From Thermaurantimonas sp046295455 (GTDB taxonomy: Bacteria > Bacteroidota > Bacteroidia > Flavobacteriales > Schleiferiaceae), in NCBI GenBank assembly GCA_046295455.1, contig JBKBNI010000003.1, positions 186,001 through 250,000 of the forward strand: a DNA stretch of 64,000 bases. Direction: 5' to 3'. The notes beneath the pieces were generated by a model that saw nothing but the letters and a program-made list of their open reading frames with translations, was not told the origin of the DNA and made no database searches. How positions within the stretch are numbered: position 1 is the first letter of the stretch; each line of letters begins with the position of its first letter. A program made the position numbers and the translations under genes. Shown piece after piece: positions 35,031-43,851 of the stretch.

Positions 35031-37292
35031 TCAACGATAGATGTGTGTGAATATTTGATGTACCGGTAACCTGTATGACTTCTTGACCGTGTCTGTAGAC
35101 CTAAATAGTCTGAAAACAAATCCAAACGCATAGTCATCTGTAAGTCCGAAAAGTGTTTTGATTTTTTGAAAAGAGTCATTGAGCAACTCTTTTTGCCAGA
35201 CCTGGTAGTAACTGTCTGGATATTTCAGATATCTGTAAATCAGGAAGGTAATCGGGCTGACCGGTTGAAAAGCAATATCAAATCGGGAAGCCATAATCCA
35301 GACTTTTTCCAGCGATTTGCCGAGCGATACAATGGATTCTTTGGTTTTTCCGGTGGTGTACAGCATCATGACGGCACCTGATTTTTGGACGGTTTCGCGG
35401 CTCATTTTTTCAAGACCTTTTCCCAATCCCCACTCTGAAGTCAGGGCGAGTGTTTTCCAGTCTCTCAGAATCCGAAATGCCGCCCGGTCGCTGGTTGTGG
35501 GGTTAAGTGTTTCGATATCAATACCATCTCCGGTCGCTCTGGCATGGGAATCCGTCCAGCGGGTTTCGCTCATAAAGTCGAAGTGTGCCCATGGATGCGT
35601 CAGGCGAATGCGATCGGCTATGCCCGCCAGGTCAGCGAATGCATCTATGTGCTGCCGTTCGGTGACCACTACGACACGCTCCTGAGGCGGCAGAAATCGT
35701 TTGACCAATTCAAAGAATGCCGGATTTAATGGCTCTGTACTGCCCTTCAACCGATTGGTGTGCCTGTGGTAGAGTGCCTTCATCTGATCTCTGCTTTGTT
35801 CTCTATTGGAGGAGGCCGTTCTCCCAGTAATTTTTATTTTGGCAACCAGGATTGGGTGTTGAGGGTCAGGCGATAGGATGGTAGAGCTTTGCAGATTAAG
35901 ATATTTGGCCGCTGTTTCAAAATTTTCAATTGCTGCCCCCAATGCTATAAGACTTCCCAGGTGATCTACATCCAGAAAGGAATGTGCCCGATGTTCATCA
36001 ATGAATAAATAAAACACATCCTCGAAAAGAAGCCACTTCCATGGCTGAACATTACCGCCCGAAGGTGCTATGGAGGCTGCACGAATCAACGCATCGATCT
36101 CATCCTGCGAGAGGGTTGTATAGGAATTTCCCCCTTGGATTTTTCTGACAAAATCAGTAAAAAACCTCTGCCAATCTCGTGGGGAGGGAGGCGCGGGGAC
36201 AGCATTTGAGGAAGTGTCCGAAGATTGGCCGGGAATCAATTCTTCAAAATCCAGGTAGTACCTTCCACTATCAGAAAATTGATTGAGAAAAATTCTCCTC
36301 GCTGTATCTGCACCCATAGCTCCTCCCAAAAAAACGGAAGACGCAAGCTGTGGCCAGGTATTGATCGAATATTGTACTTCAAGCATGCTGGCTTTCAATC
36401 GGGTGCTCATGTGCTCGGCACTCACCATATCGAGGATGAACGGGATCTTCTCTTCATTGGTGAGTGCATGAATGGTGTCGGGGTCCAATCCGGTGGCCAG
36501 CCCATGCAGTATGGGTCTTTCGGGCTCGAGGTCGTAGCGCTCCACATCCAGCATGCCCCGGTCTGAGGTATCCATCAGGACAGGTATTCTCAGCTCCCTG
36601 GCCCTATGGCGTGCCAGAATTTTTATGTCAAGGCCGTCGCACTCATCCACAAGCAGATCGATTTTTCCGCCTTCAAGCAGAAAGTCATCCAGATTGTCAC
36701 GGGTGATTCCTTCCGGATAGATTATAACATTGATAAAAGGATCAATCTCTGCAATTTCACGGGCAGCAATTACGACCTTCTTCAATCCAATATTTGAGAT
36801 TCCGGAGCGAAGGCGATTGATATTGCTCAGTTCCAGGACATCATAATCAGCAAGCCGAAACTCAGTCGCTGACCGCTCCATGGCCATGGTTAGGGCTATG
36901 GTCTGACCTACCGACAGACCGATGATTCCCACTTTCTTTCGGGATAGTAGTGCTTGCTCCCGAGGCGTAAGTTTATATTGATTCCGGGAGGTGCGTACCT
37001 TGACAAAATCTTCTTCTGACGGAATGCAATATGCTGAATTTTTCCATGGATAAAAGACCCAAATTTCCGACTTTTCAGAATATTTGTGATAAATAAACTC
37101 CTTGGATAATTTTTCAAAATGCGGATTTTTAGATGTGATTTCTGGATTTAAAATCTTGAAAAGTTCCGCGTAAATTGACGCTCTCAGGTCAACGATTTCA
37201 GATATATTGAGTTGTTTTTTTAGGTGATTTAATTCATCTGAAGATAGAAATTCTGCCCTGTAACTGGGCGGGGAAGTGGGTGTTGAGTTCAT
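35031..37292 (-). CDS. ThiF/E1 adenylation domain fused to a nitroreductase (Rv1355c/MoeY-like)
   Basis: 753 residues: an N-terminal domain of about 105 residues that I do not recognise, an E1-like domain at about 118-350, and a nitroreductase domain at about 395-750. The E1 part has the nucleotide loop VGIIGLSVGQT (121-131), the acidic residue of LADYDVLELSNINRLRSG (147-164), K171/K172, and DECDGLDIK (217-224) where ThiF has DCTDN. It lacks the CxxC zinc pairs and any catalytic cysteine after residue 222. The flavin domain opens with APSGGNVQPWKW (409-420). This looks like an adenylation-plus-redox fusion; Mycobacterium Rv1355c is, from memory, of this type. First gene of the series. Confidence 0.8.
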   Translation of the reverse strand: MNSTPTSPPSYRAEFLSSDELNHLKKQLNISEIVDLRASIYAELFKILNPEITSKNPHFEKLSKEFIYHKYSEKSEIWVFYPWKNSAYCIPSEEDFVKVRTSRNQYKLTPREQALLSRKKVGIIGLSVGQTIALTMAMERSATEFRLADYDVLELSNINRLRSGISNIGLKKVVIAAREIAEIDPFINVIIYPEGITRDNLDDFLLEGGKIDLLVDECDGLDIKILARHRARELRIPVLMDTSDRGMLDVERYDLEPERPILHGLATGLDPDTIHALTNEEKIPFILDMVSAEHMSTRLKASMLEVQYSINTWPQLASSVFLGGAMGADTARRIFLNQFSDSGRYYLDFEELIPGQSSDTSSNAVPAPPSPRDWQRFFTDFVRKIQGGNSYTTLSQDEIDALIRAASIAPSGGNVQPWKWLLFEDVFYLFIDEHRAHSFLDVDHLGSLIALGAAIENFETAAKYLNLQSSTILSPDPQHPILVAKIKITGRTASSNREQSRDQMKALYHRHTNRLKGSTEPLNPAFFELVKRFLPPQERVVVVTERQHIDAFADLAGIADRIRLTHPWAHFDFMSETRWTDSHARATGDGIDIETLNPTTSDRAAFRILRDWKTLALTSEWGLGKGLEKMSRETVQKSGAVMMLYTTGKTKESIVSLGKSLEKVWIMASRFDIAFQPVSPITFLIYRYLKYPDSYYQVWQKELLNDSFQKIKTLFGLTDDYAFGFVFRLFRSTDTVKKSYRLPVHQIFTHIYR

Positions 37293-37529
37293 AGGGTTGG
37301 TCGTAGGTTTGCTTTGGTAGTGTGTTGCTAAAATAATACTTTTTGTATATCATAAAAATCCTTTATCATTTCGTAAACTAAGTGTTATGTTTAAATTTTT
37401 GCCGTGCTAAAAATATTTTTTATAAAATAAATCTTCGGGTTATTGTAAGAAATATTGAAATTATTTTTTTATATAATTATTTGTTTAAAATTTGTAACTT
37501 AGATCCATCTAAGTTCACCACATTCAAAT
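37293..37529. other. AT-rich divergent intergenic region
   Basis: 237 bases between the E1-nitroreductase gene (leftward) and the receiver gene (rightward), very AT-rich, with long T and A runs at about 37426-37490. I see no exact TAnnTTTG on either strand; TTTAAAATTTG at 37484-37494 is close to it, with one extra spacer base. It contains the inverted repeat at 37496-37515. No small gene is evident. Confidence 0.6.
37496..37515. promoter_or_regulatory. Perfect inverted repeat before the stand-alone receiver gene
   Basis: AACTTAGAT and ATCTAAGTT are exact reverse complements separated by CC. The repeat ends 14 bases before the ATG at 37530 and sits in the shared region of a divergent pair. 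It may be an operator or a hairpin in the leader. No copy is seen elsewhere in the window by eye. Confidence 0.6.
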
Positions 37530-38012
37530 ATGATTGAAATGAACAACGACCTTTCTAATCCAATCAAGGTAATCTATGTGGACGATGAAGTGTCTAATCT
37601 TACAGCATTTAAATCAAATTTTCGGCGGTACTATTCCGTAGAAACCTTCTTACGTGCCCAGGAGGCACTAGATTGGTTAGAGGCCAATGAAGCGCACGTG
37701 GTCATCAGCGATCAGCGAATGCCGGAAATACTAGGTACTGAATTTTTGGGAATTTTATATAATAAATATCCCGACACTGTTCGGATGCTTCTTACAGGCT
37801 ATGCCGACATCAAGGCCGTCATAGATGCAATCAACGTAGGACATGTGTTTCGGTATATTACCAAGCCGTGGCATGAGCACGATGTGCGCACGGCCATCGA
37901 AAGCGCCTATGAAATGTACCGCCTCAAAAAAGAAAATGCCGAACTTCTGCACAAACTTCAGCGAATCAACGAACAGCTCGAATTTATGTATCGGCAAAGT
38001 ATTCTTTCATAA
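37530..38012 (+). CDS. Stand-alone receiver response regulator
   Basis: 160 residues: receiver domain with D61 (VVISDQRMP) and K112 (YITKPW), then a helical tail (about 130-155, LHKLQRINEQLEFMY) and no output domain. An ATG at 37539 is an alternative start. It closely resembles the receiver of the hybrid kinase at 31050: the stretch from the phosphate loop to the lysine (TGYADIKAVIDAINVGH against TSAYSDITAVIDAVNKGH) is nearly alike. It probably takes part in the same phosphorelay. A terminator follows. Confidence 0.88.
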   Translation: MIEMNNDLSNPIKVIYVDDEVSNLTAFKSNFRRYYSVETFLRAQEALDWLEANEAHVVISDQRMPEILGTEFLGILYNKYPDTVRMLLTGYADIKAVIDAINVGHVFRYITKPWHEHDVRTAIESAYEMYRLKKENAELLHKLQRINEQLEFMYRQSILS

Positions 38013-38044
38013 AAAAGCCTGAGTTCTATTCAACCCAGGCTTTT
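38013..38044. terminator. Bidirectional intrinsic terminator
   Basis: AAAAGCCTG at 38013-38021 pairs with CAGGCTTTT at 38036-38044, with further pairing into the loop (GTT with AAC). Each side carries its A or T run, so it can end both the rightward receiver gene and the leftward small-protein gene at 38068. Confidence 0.85.
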
Positions 38045-38067
38045 CGATTATCACGCGTCACATGAAT

Positions 38068-38421
38068 TTATTTTCCGCTTCTTCGCTCTCTTGCTTTCCT
38101 TCGTTTTTCAGAGCGCTCACTTTGTAATTTTTGATATTGATCTTCAGTCAGTACTTTTTTTAATTTTTCTTCTCTCTCCTGCATAATGTTTTGCCTTTGT
38201 TGATTGAGCTGAATCATTTTTTCGGCCATTTCATCGTTGATTTTTGATACCTCAACGATTTGCTGCTCAGAGAGTCTTAGTTGTTCTGTGAGTCGTTCAG
38301 TGTTTTTCCGCGACATTTCGCGCACCTTATGTGGAGATTGGACGGGCATTTCGTCGGATTGGGCATGTGTCAAAGCCACAGGCAAAAAAAAGATGCCAAG
38401 AATTTTTAGGATGTTTTTCAT
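38068..38421 (-). CDS. Small exported Spy/LTXXQ-like protein
   Basis: 117 residues: signal peptide (MKNILKILGIFFLPVALTHAQ), then an almost wholly helical charged body with LRLSEQQIVEVSKINDEMAEKM and VLTEDQYQKLQSER, and a basic tail (RKARERRSGK). The LTEDQ-like repeats resemble the Spy/CpxP group of periplasmic chaperones. Divergent from prmA. Function not certain. Confidence 0.7.
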   Translation of the reverse strand: MKNILKILGIFFLPVALTHAQSDEMPVQSPHKVREMSRKNTERLTEQLRLSEQQIVEVSKINDEMAEKMIQLNQQRQNIMQEREEKLKKVLTEDQYQKLQSERSEKRRKARERRSGK

Positions 38422-38537
38422 GATGGATTTGATTTTGGTGTTTGGACAAGATTTATGCCAAATCGTTTAATGAATCGTTTGCCTATGTTTGAGGGAGTGT
38501 TTAGAAATCTGTGAAATACACAGCTCCGAAAGTACCC

Positions 38538-38545
38538 TACCTTTG
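38538..38545 (+). promoter_or_regulatory. -7 box before prmA
   Basis: TACCTTTG matches TAnnTTTG exactly and lies 27 bases before the GTG at 38573. No clear -33 element. Confidence 0.55.
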
Positions 38546-38572
38546 TAATGATCATAGAAATCAAGCAAACCT

Positions 38573-39421
38573 GTGAGCGCAAATAGAGACGGCCATTTTT
38601 TAGGATACACTATTTCTCTGGGAGAAGTGAACCCGTGGAGGGATTTGATCATCTGCGAACTAGGTGATTGTGGATTCGATATGTTTGAAGATACCTCCTC
38701 TGGTTTTGTAGCATGGGGGAAGGAGGAGGCCATAGACGAAGATGGTGCCAGAAGGATACTGGAATCATACGAAGACAAAACCACTATACTCCTGCATGTC
38801 GAACGCACCCCCGTTGAAAACTGGAACAAAGAATGGGAAAAGAATTTTGACCCTGTCGAAATAGCTGATTTTTTGAGAATCAAGGCCCCCTTTCACGAGG
38901 CTAAACAAGGCTTTAGGTACACCCTCACCATATCTCCAAAAATGGCATTTGGCACAGGCCACCACGCTACGACTCTGGGTATGTGTAAGCTGATGGAGAA
39001 AATGGACTTTACCCGAAAGCGCGTGTTAGATATGGGATGTGGCACCGGAGTCTTGGGAATATTGGCTCTGAAAATGGGGGCAAAGACTGCTGCAGGTATC
39101 GACATAGATCCATGGGCTATAGAAAACTCGCTTGAAAATGCAGAGCTGAACTCCGTCGCAATGTCTGTAACTCAGGGTGATGCAGAAAACATCAATGGCA
39201 AATTCGACGTCATCCTGGCCAATATTCAGCGCAATGTCCTGATTCAGGATATTCCAATTTATGTGAGGCATCTCGAAAAGGGAGGGAGCTTGCTGATTTC
39301 CGGTTTTTATGAAAGCGACGAAGCAAATATTCATTCTCTTTGTGCTGCATACCATTTGATCCTTGCTGATCGTTTTTCGCATAATAGCTGGGTCGCTCTC
39401 CACTATCAATATAAGGCTTAA
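38573..39421 (+). CDS. prmA: Ribosomal protein L11 methyltransferase
   Basis: 282 residues from a GTG. PrmA methylates ribosomal protein L11. The SAM-binding motif VLDMGCGTGVLGILALKMGA (about 145-164), then IDIDPWAIENS and DVILANIQRNVL are typical, as is KMAFGTGHHATT before them. A short open frame from an ATG at 38548 overlaps the GTG start in another frame and ends at 38586; it may be a leader or chance. It is followed after 5 bases by the 1471-residue gene. Confidence 0.93.
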   Translation: MSANRDGHFLGYTISLGEVNPWRDLIICELGDCGFDMFEDTSSGFVAWGKEEAIDEDGARRILESYEDKTTILLHVERTPVENWNKEWEKNFDPVEIADFLRIKAPFHEAKQGFRYTLTISPKMAFGTGHHATTLGMCKLMEKMDFTRKRVLDMGCGTGVLGILALKMGAKTAAGIDIDPWAIENSLENAELNSVAMSVTQGDAENINGKFDVILANIQRNVLIQDIPIYVRHLEKGGSLLISGFYESDEANIHSLCAAYHLILADRFSHNSWVALHYQYKA

Positions 39422-39426
39422 AACTC

Positions 39427-42400
39427 ATGAGCATATCCGCTTTTCGACTCATTCTTACAATCAGTGTGGCACTGGTGGCCATGAGGTCTGAGGGTCAGAA
39501 GGTGCGGAGTTTCAGTACAGATACTGCCACATGGAGGGCACAGGTTTTTGAGATCTTGAAAGAGCAGGACAAGGATCGGGCAGCAAGGATAGTACAGGAG
39601 TTTACCCCTGTTCTTACCAGCGGTCAGCTTTCTGGAGGAGCATTCGAACTCATCGTAAAGACGAGCAACACAATGCTGAAAAAGCGGTTGCTGGATCTGG
39701 ATGCCTGGGAAGATTGGTTCAAGGTCATTGCACACCTTACCGACCAGGAAGATTCTGCACACGCATTTAGATTTCATGAAGATTTCGAAAACTTTGCCCA
39801 GAAAAATCCCAATCGGGCCATTCGCGATTACATAGCCGTCATGCACGGGGTTTTTCTAAAAGGTGAATTATTTAACGACGGACAACTTCGGTGGGTATTT
39901 ACTGGTACTTTCGAATTTGAATTTGATAAAGAACCCGTATTTATCATTCGGGAGACGGACCTATATGCCACCTTCAGAGGCGACAGCACCTATATTGAAA
40001 AAACAAAAGGCCGGTATTTTCCAAAATCGCTGATCTGGACAGGAGAAGACGGCTACATCTATTGGGAGCGTACAGGGCTAAGCAGGGACTCGGCGACTGT
40101 GCGTTTTCAAAATTATCAGATACATACATCAAAAGCCTTCTTCGAGGCTGACAGCGTTACTTTATTTACAAAAGTGTATCTCAAAGAACCGGTCAAAGGT
40201 CGGCTAGAGGAGCGACTGAGTAGTCGCAACACGCCGGAATCGGCGAGTTTTCCGCGATTTTTTGCGTACCGCAAGGACATTGTTATCAAAAAAATTGTCA
40301 ATAATGTGGATTATATAGGGGGTTTTTCGGTCGTCGGCAGCGGAGTTTTTGCCTCAGGCTCAGCCGATGCCCCGGCATCTTTTATTCACTATCATCAAAA
40401 TAAGCCGCAGCTCATAGTGCGCGGCGAGCGGTTTAGCCTGAAGCCCAACCTCTTTACCTCCGAAGCCGTACAACTGTCCCTATTGCTGGATGGTGACAGC
40501 ATTTATCATCCGCGATTGTACTACAGGCTCATTCCCGAGGCGGGGACCGTGACTCTCATCCGCCAGGACGAAGGCCTCGGGCAGTCTCCGTTTGTAAATT
40601 CTTACCATCAACTTAACATGCGGTTTCAAACTATTATATGGACGCTTGGCGAGGAAAAAATTCTTCTTTCGAATCTCAATCAGGGTATCGAAATACCTGC
40701 TACGTTTGAGTCAGCTCAGTACTATCGCGAAGAACGAATGGACCGACTCAGGGGTCTAAGCACGAAGCATCCTTTGATGGAGGTCATCGAAATGAGCAAA
40801 TACTTTGGCTCGGAAGAATTGGATGCTGATAAAGTGGCAGAATATCTGCGTATAAATCCTCAGAATGGCCGTATATTTCTAATGAATCTGGCTGTGGAGG
40901 GCTTTTTGAAATATGACTTAAACAACCACAAGGCCACGATACTGCCCCGCACTTACGAGTATGTAAACAATTACCTGGATAAAAGAGACTTTGATGTGAT
41001 TCAGTTTGTATCGTCTGTAAGCGGCAGACCCAACGCCACACTTAGTCTCCTGACACACGACCTCATGATCGATGGTGTACATGTGATCGCACTCAGCGAT
41101 TCCCAGCAGGTAAGATTGTTTCCTGCGGACAGCAAGATAACCATGCACCGCAATCTGAACTTTGATTTTAGCGGAAGGATCATTGCGGGAAGATTTAGTT
41201 TTTGGGGCAGAGAATTCAAATTTAAATATGACGCCTTTATCATAGATATGCCTACCATCGACTCGATGCGGTTTGCAGTTGAGCGTTTTGAGAAAGATGC
41301 TACCGGAATCGTCTCTCTGGTCAATGTTCAAAGTGTATTGGCAGACCTTTCAGGACAGTTAGACATCGACAAACCAAACAATAAATCAGGGCGGAAATCC
41401 TTTGGTGAATACCCCATTTTTAAATCTATTAAGGAATCGTACGTTTATTACGACAAGCCCTCCATTCACTCAGGAGCCTACAACAAGAAGGATTTTTTTG
41501 TACGGCTGGAGCCTTTTACGATCGAAAGTCTGGACAATAAGAGGACTGAAGGCATCTCCTTTGAAGGCACATTGGTCAGTGCGGGTATTTTTCCGGATAT
41601 ACAGCAGACCATAAAGGTCCAGCGGGATTATTCGCTTGGATTTGAGATGGAAACACCTTCCGCCGGTCTGCAAGCCTACGGCGGTAAAGGGAAGTTCACT
41701 CAAAAGCTTTCTCTCTCCAATAAGGGCTTGCGCGGTAATGGCCGATTGGACTATCTGTCGTCCTACGCCATAGCTCAAGAGTTTTTTTTCTTTCCCGATT
41801 CTACCAATGCCATCGATGTAGCCTATACCATAGCCGAAGATTCGAAATCAAACGTACCACACGTTACCGTCGAAAACGCAGCCCTCCACTGGGAGCCAAA
41901 GCGGGACGTGCTTTTTACACAAAATACGATCCGTCCCTTTGACATGTATGACGATATCCAAATGAAAGCCAATGGAAAATTGGCTCTCTCGCCAACAGGT
42001 CTGCGGGGTGATGTGGCGGTTGCCTTTCAAAACTCAGAAATGAAATCCCGGGATTTTTCATTTCGCAGAAGGGAATTTTCGGCTGACACATCTAATTTCA
42101 GGGTTCGCCCCTATGATACAGGTCCGTGGGTGTTTGAAACTCTTTCAGCATCTGCTATGGTAAATTTTGACAAAATGCAGGGAAGTTTCACCCTGCACTC
42201 GCCTGGCCAATACATGAACTTTCCGGAGCACCAATACATCGCATATATGGATTATGCCGACTGGTACATCTCTGATAAATCCATTGAAGTGAGTAAAAAA
42301 AGCAATATGCCTTCCTCACGGATGGTGAGCACACGACGCGACCAGGACAGTCTACAATTCACTGCCGGCAGTGTGAAATTCAGAATGGTACAAAATTATC

Positions 42401-43842
42401 TGGAAGTTTTTAAAGCCTTGGAAATAGAAGTTGCAGACGCTACGATCTATCCCGATACCGGTTATGTGGTTATTGAGCCTCAAGCCCAAATGCGAACTTT
42501 GGAAAATGCTCGCATAATCGCCAATCGGGAGACGAAATACCACACATTTGAGAGGGCCACCGCCACCATCACCTCAAGGAAAAACTATTCTGGCTCGGGA
42601 TATTACGACTATATCGACGAAGACAACACGGTATGGCCCCTGTACTTTGAAACCCTTCGCGTAAACAGACAAGGAGTTACGAACGGAAAAGCATCCATCT
42701 CACGCGATGATGCCTTTTTTCTGAGCACTTATTTTGCTTTTTACGGGGACGTACTGCTTACAGCCCCTGAAAAACAACTCACTTTCGATGGATATACCCT
42801 AATACAGCACACTTGCAGCCGTATTCAGACAGATTGGTTTCCTTTTAAGTCGGTAATTGATCCCAAAAATATAGTTATTGATCTACCCGAAACCGCCGAG
42901 GAATTAGGTAAAGCCCGTGTTTACAACGGAATTTATATTGCCAACGACTCCACCTCGGGTTACTCTGCCTTTCTCTCCAAAGAAAGCATTCGAGCTGATC
43001 TAGAACTCATTCTGGCCGGTGGTCAGGTCTATTTCGACAAATCTCAAAACAGCTACATCATCACTACCTCTGAAAAGGTGAAAAATCCTGACGCCAAAGG
43101 CAACTACCTCGCTCTAAATATTAAAACCTGTGAAATGTATGGCGAAGGAAGGCTTTCCTTCGGAGATCGCACCGGAATGGTTGACATAGAAGCCTATGGA
43201 ACGATAAGGCATAAACTCTCCAACGACGAAATCACCATAGATATGTGGATGGGCTTTGACTTCCACTTCAACGACGACGTACTGAAAGCCATAACTCAAA
43301 CACTGAAAGACGCCACCGATCTGCCGGCAGCAGATGTGGGTCGAAGGGCCTTTACCATCGCTGTCAATGAAATGCTTGAAGGAAAAGAACGGCAGCGATT
43401 TATTGATGAATTGCGAAAAACAGGCCTCCCCGACCGCTTGCCCAAACCCTTTCAAAGCACCATTACCTTCAGCGACATACAGATGAAGTGGAACCCTGAA
43501 ACGAATTCATTTTTTTCGGAAGGCCCCATCGGAATAGGATCTATAGGTAAAGTTCAAATAAACAAGCGCCTAAACGGAGTCTTGGAAATTGCAAGAAAAC
43601 GAAGGGGCGATGAGATCACTTTATATGTCGATTTAGGCAAAAAAGATGTCTTCTTCTTTCAATACCGAAAGAATCTGATGGAATTTTACTCTCCGCGTCA
43701 GGAGCTGATGGATATGATTACCAGCACAAAACCTGATGCACGTCGCAAAGAAGAAAAAGGCAAGGCCCCATATTCGTACGCTGCAAGCTCACGTGGTAAA
43801 ATGAACAGATTTATTAATCGGATGGAAGGTTCGGATGAATGA
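39427..43842 (+). CDS. Very large exported protein of unknown function
   Basis: 1471 residues with a signal peptide (MSISAFRLILTISVALVAMRSEGQ). No membrane helix is evident in the body. The central part shows many short beta-strand units with a recurrent pattern of the type FEGTLVSAGIFPDI, GLRGNGRLDYLSS, GLRGDVAVAFQNS, suggesting a long beta-rich, perhaps solenoid or AsmA/LptD-like structure. I recognise no domain. The last 150 residues are basic and helical. The gene follows prmA directly. A cell-envelope role is probable, as a guess from size and export only. Confidence 0.75.
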   Translation: MSISAFRLILTISVALVAMRSEGQKVRSFSTDTATWRAQVFEILKEQDKDRAARIVQEFTPVLTSGQLSGGAFELIVKTSNTMLKKRLLDLDAWEDWFKVIAHLTDQEDSAHAFRFHEDFENFAQKNPNRAIRDYIAVMHGVFLKGELFNDGQLRWVFTGTFEFEFDKEPVFIIRETDLYATFRGDSTYIEKTKGRYFPKSLIWTGEDGYIYWERTGLSRDSATVRFQNYQIHTSKAFFEADSVTLFTKVYLKEPVKGRLEERLSSRNTPESASFPRFFAYRKDIVIKKIVNNVDYIGGFSVVGSGVFASGSADAPASFIHYHQNKPQLIVRGERFSLKPNLFTSEAVQLSLLLDGDSIYHPRLYYRLIPEAGTVTLIRQDEGLGQSPFVNSYHQLNMRFQTIIWTLGEEKILLSNLNQGIEIPATFESAQYYREERMDRLRGLSTKHPLMEVIEMSKYFGSEELDADKVAEYLRINPQNGRIFLMNLAVEGFLKYDLNNHKATILPRTYEYVNNYLDKRDFDVIQFVSSVSGRPNATLSLLTHDLMIDGVHVIALSDSQQVRLFPADSKITMHRNLNFDFSGRIIAGRFSFWGREFKFKYDAFIIDMPTIDSMRFAVERFEKDATGIVSLVNVQSVLADLSGQLDIDKPNNKSGRKSFGEYPIFKSIKESYVYYDKPSIHSGAYNKKDFFVRLEPFTIESLDNKRTEGISFEGTLVSAGIFPDIQQTIKVQRDYSLGFEMETPSAGLQAYGGKGKFTQKLSLSNKGLRGNGRLDYLSSYAIAQEFFFFPDSTNAIDVAYTIAEDSKSNVPHVTVENAALHWEPKRDVLFTQNTIRPFDMYDDIQMKANGKLALSPTGLRGDVAVAFQNSEMKSRDFSFRRREFSADTSNFRVRPYDTGPWVFETLSASAMVNFDKMQGSFTLHSPGQYMNFPEHQYIAYMDYADWYISDKSIEVSKKSNMPSSRMVSTRRDQDSLQFTAGSVKFRMVQNYLEVFKALEIEVADATIYPDTGYVVIEPQAQMRTLENARIIANRETKYHTFERATATITSRKNYSGSGYYDYIDEDNTVWPLYFETLRVNRQGVTNGKASISRDDAFFLSTYFAFYGDVLLTAPEKQLTFDGYTLIQHTCSRIQTDWFPFKSVIDPKNIVIDLPETAEELGKARVYNGIYIANDSTSGYSAFLSKESIRADLELILAGGQVYFDKSQNSYIITTSEKVKNPDAKGNYLALNIKTCEMYGEGRLSFGDRTGMVDIEAYGTIRHKLSNDEITIDMWMGFDFHFNDDVLKAITQTLKDATDLPAADVGRRAFTIAVNEMLEGKERQRFIDELRKTGLPDRLPKPFQSTITFSDIQMKWNPETNSFFSEGPIGIGSIGKVQINKRLNGVLEIARKRRGDEITLYVDLGKKDVFFFQYRKNLMEFYSPRQELMDMITSTKPDARRKEEKGKAPYSYAASSRGKMNRFINRMEGSDE

Positions 43843-43851
43843 CCCAGGCTG

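Noticed and set aside
35031..37292. ThiF/E1 gene as part of a CBASS or ubiquitin-like defence operon
   Set aside because: No cyclase, E2-like, JAB or effector gene is adjacent; the neighbours are kinases and an acyltransferase-like protein.
39418..39846. Minus-strand 142-codon open frame opposite the 1471-residue gene start
   Set aside because: It lies wholly opposite a well-supported coding frame with a signal peptide and shows no motif or promoter of its own.
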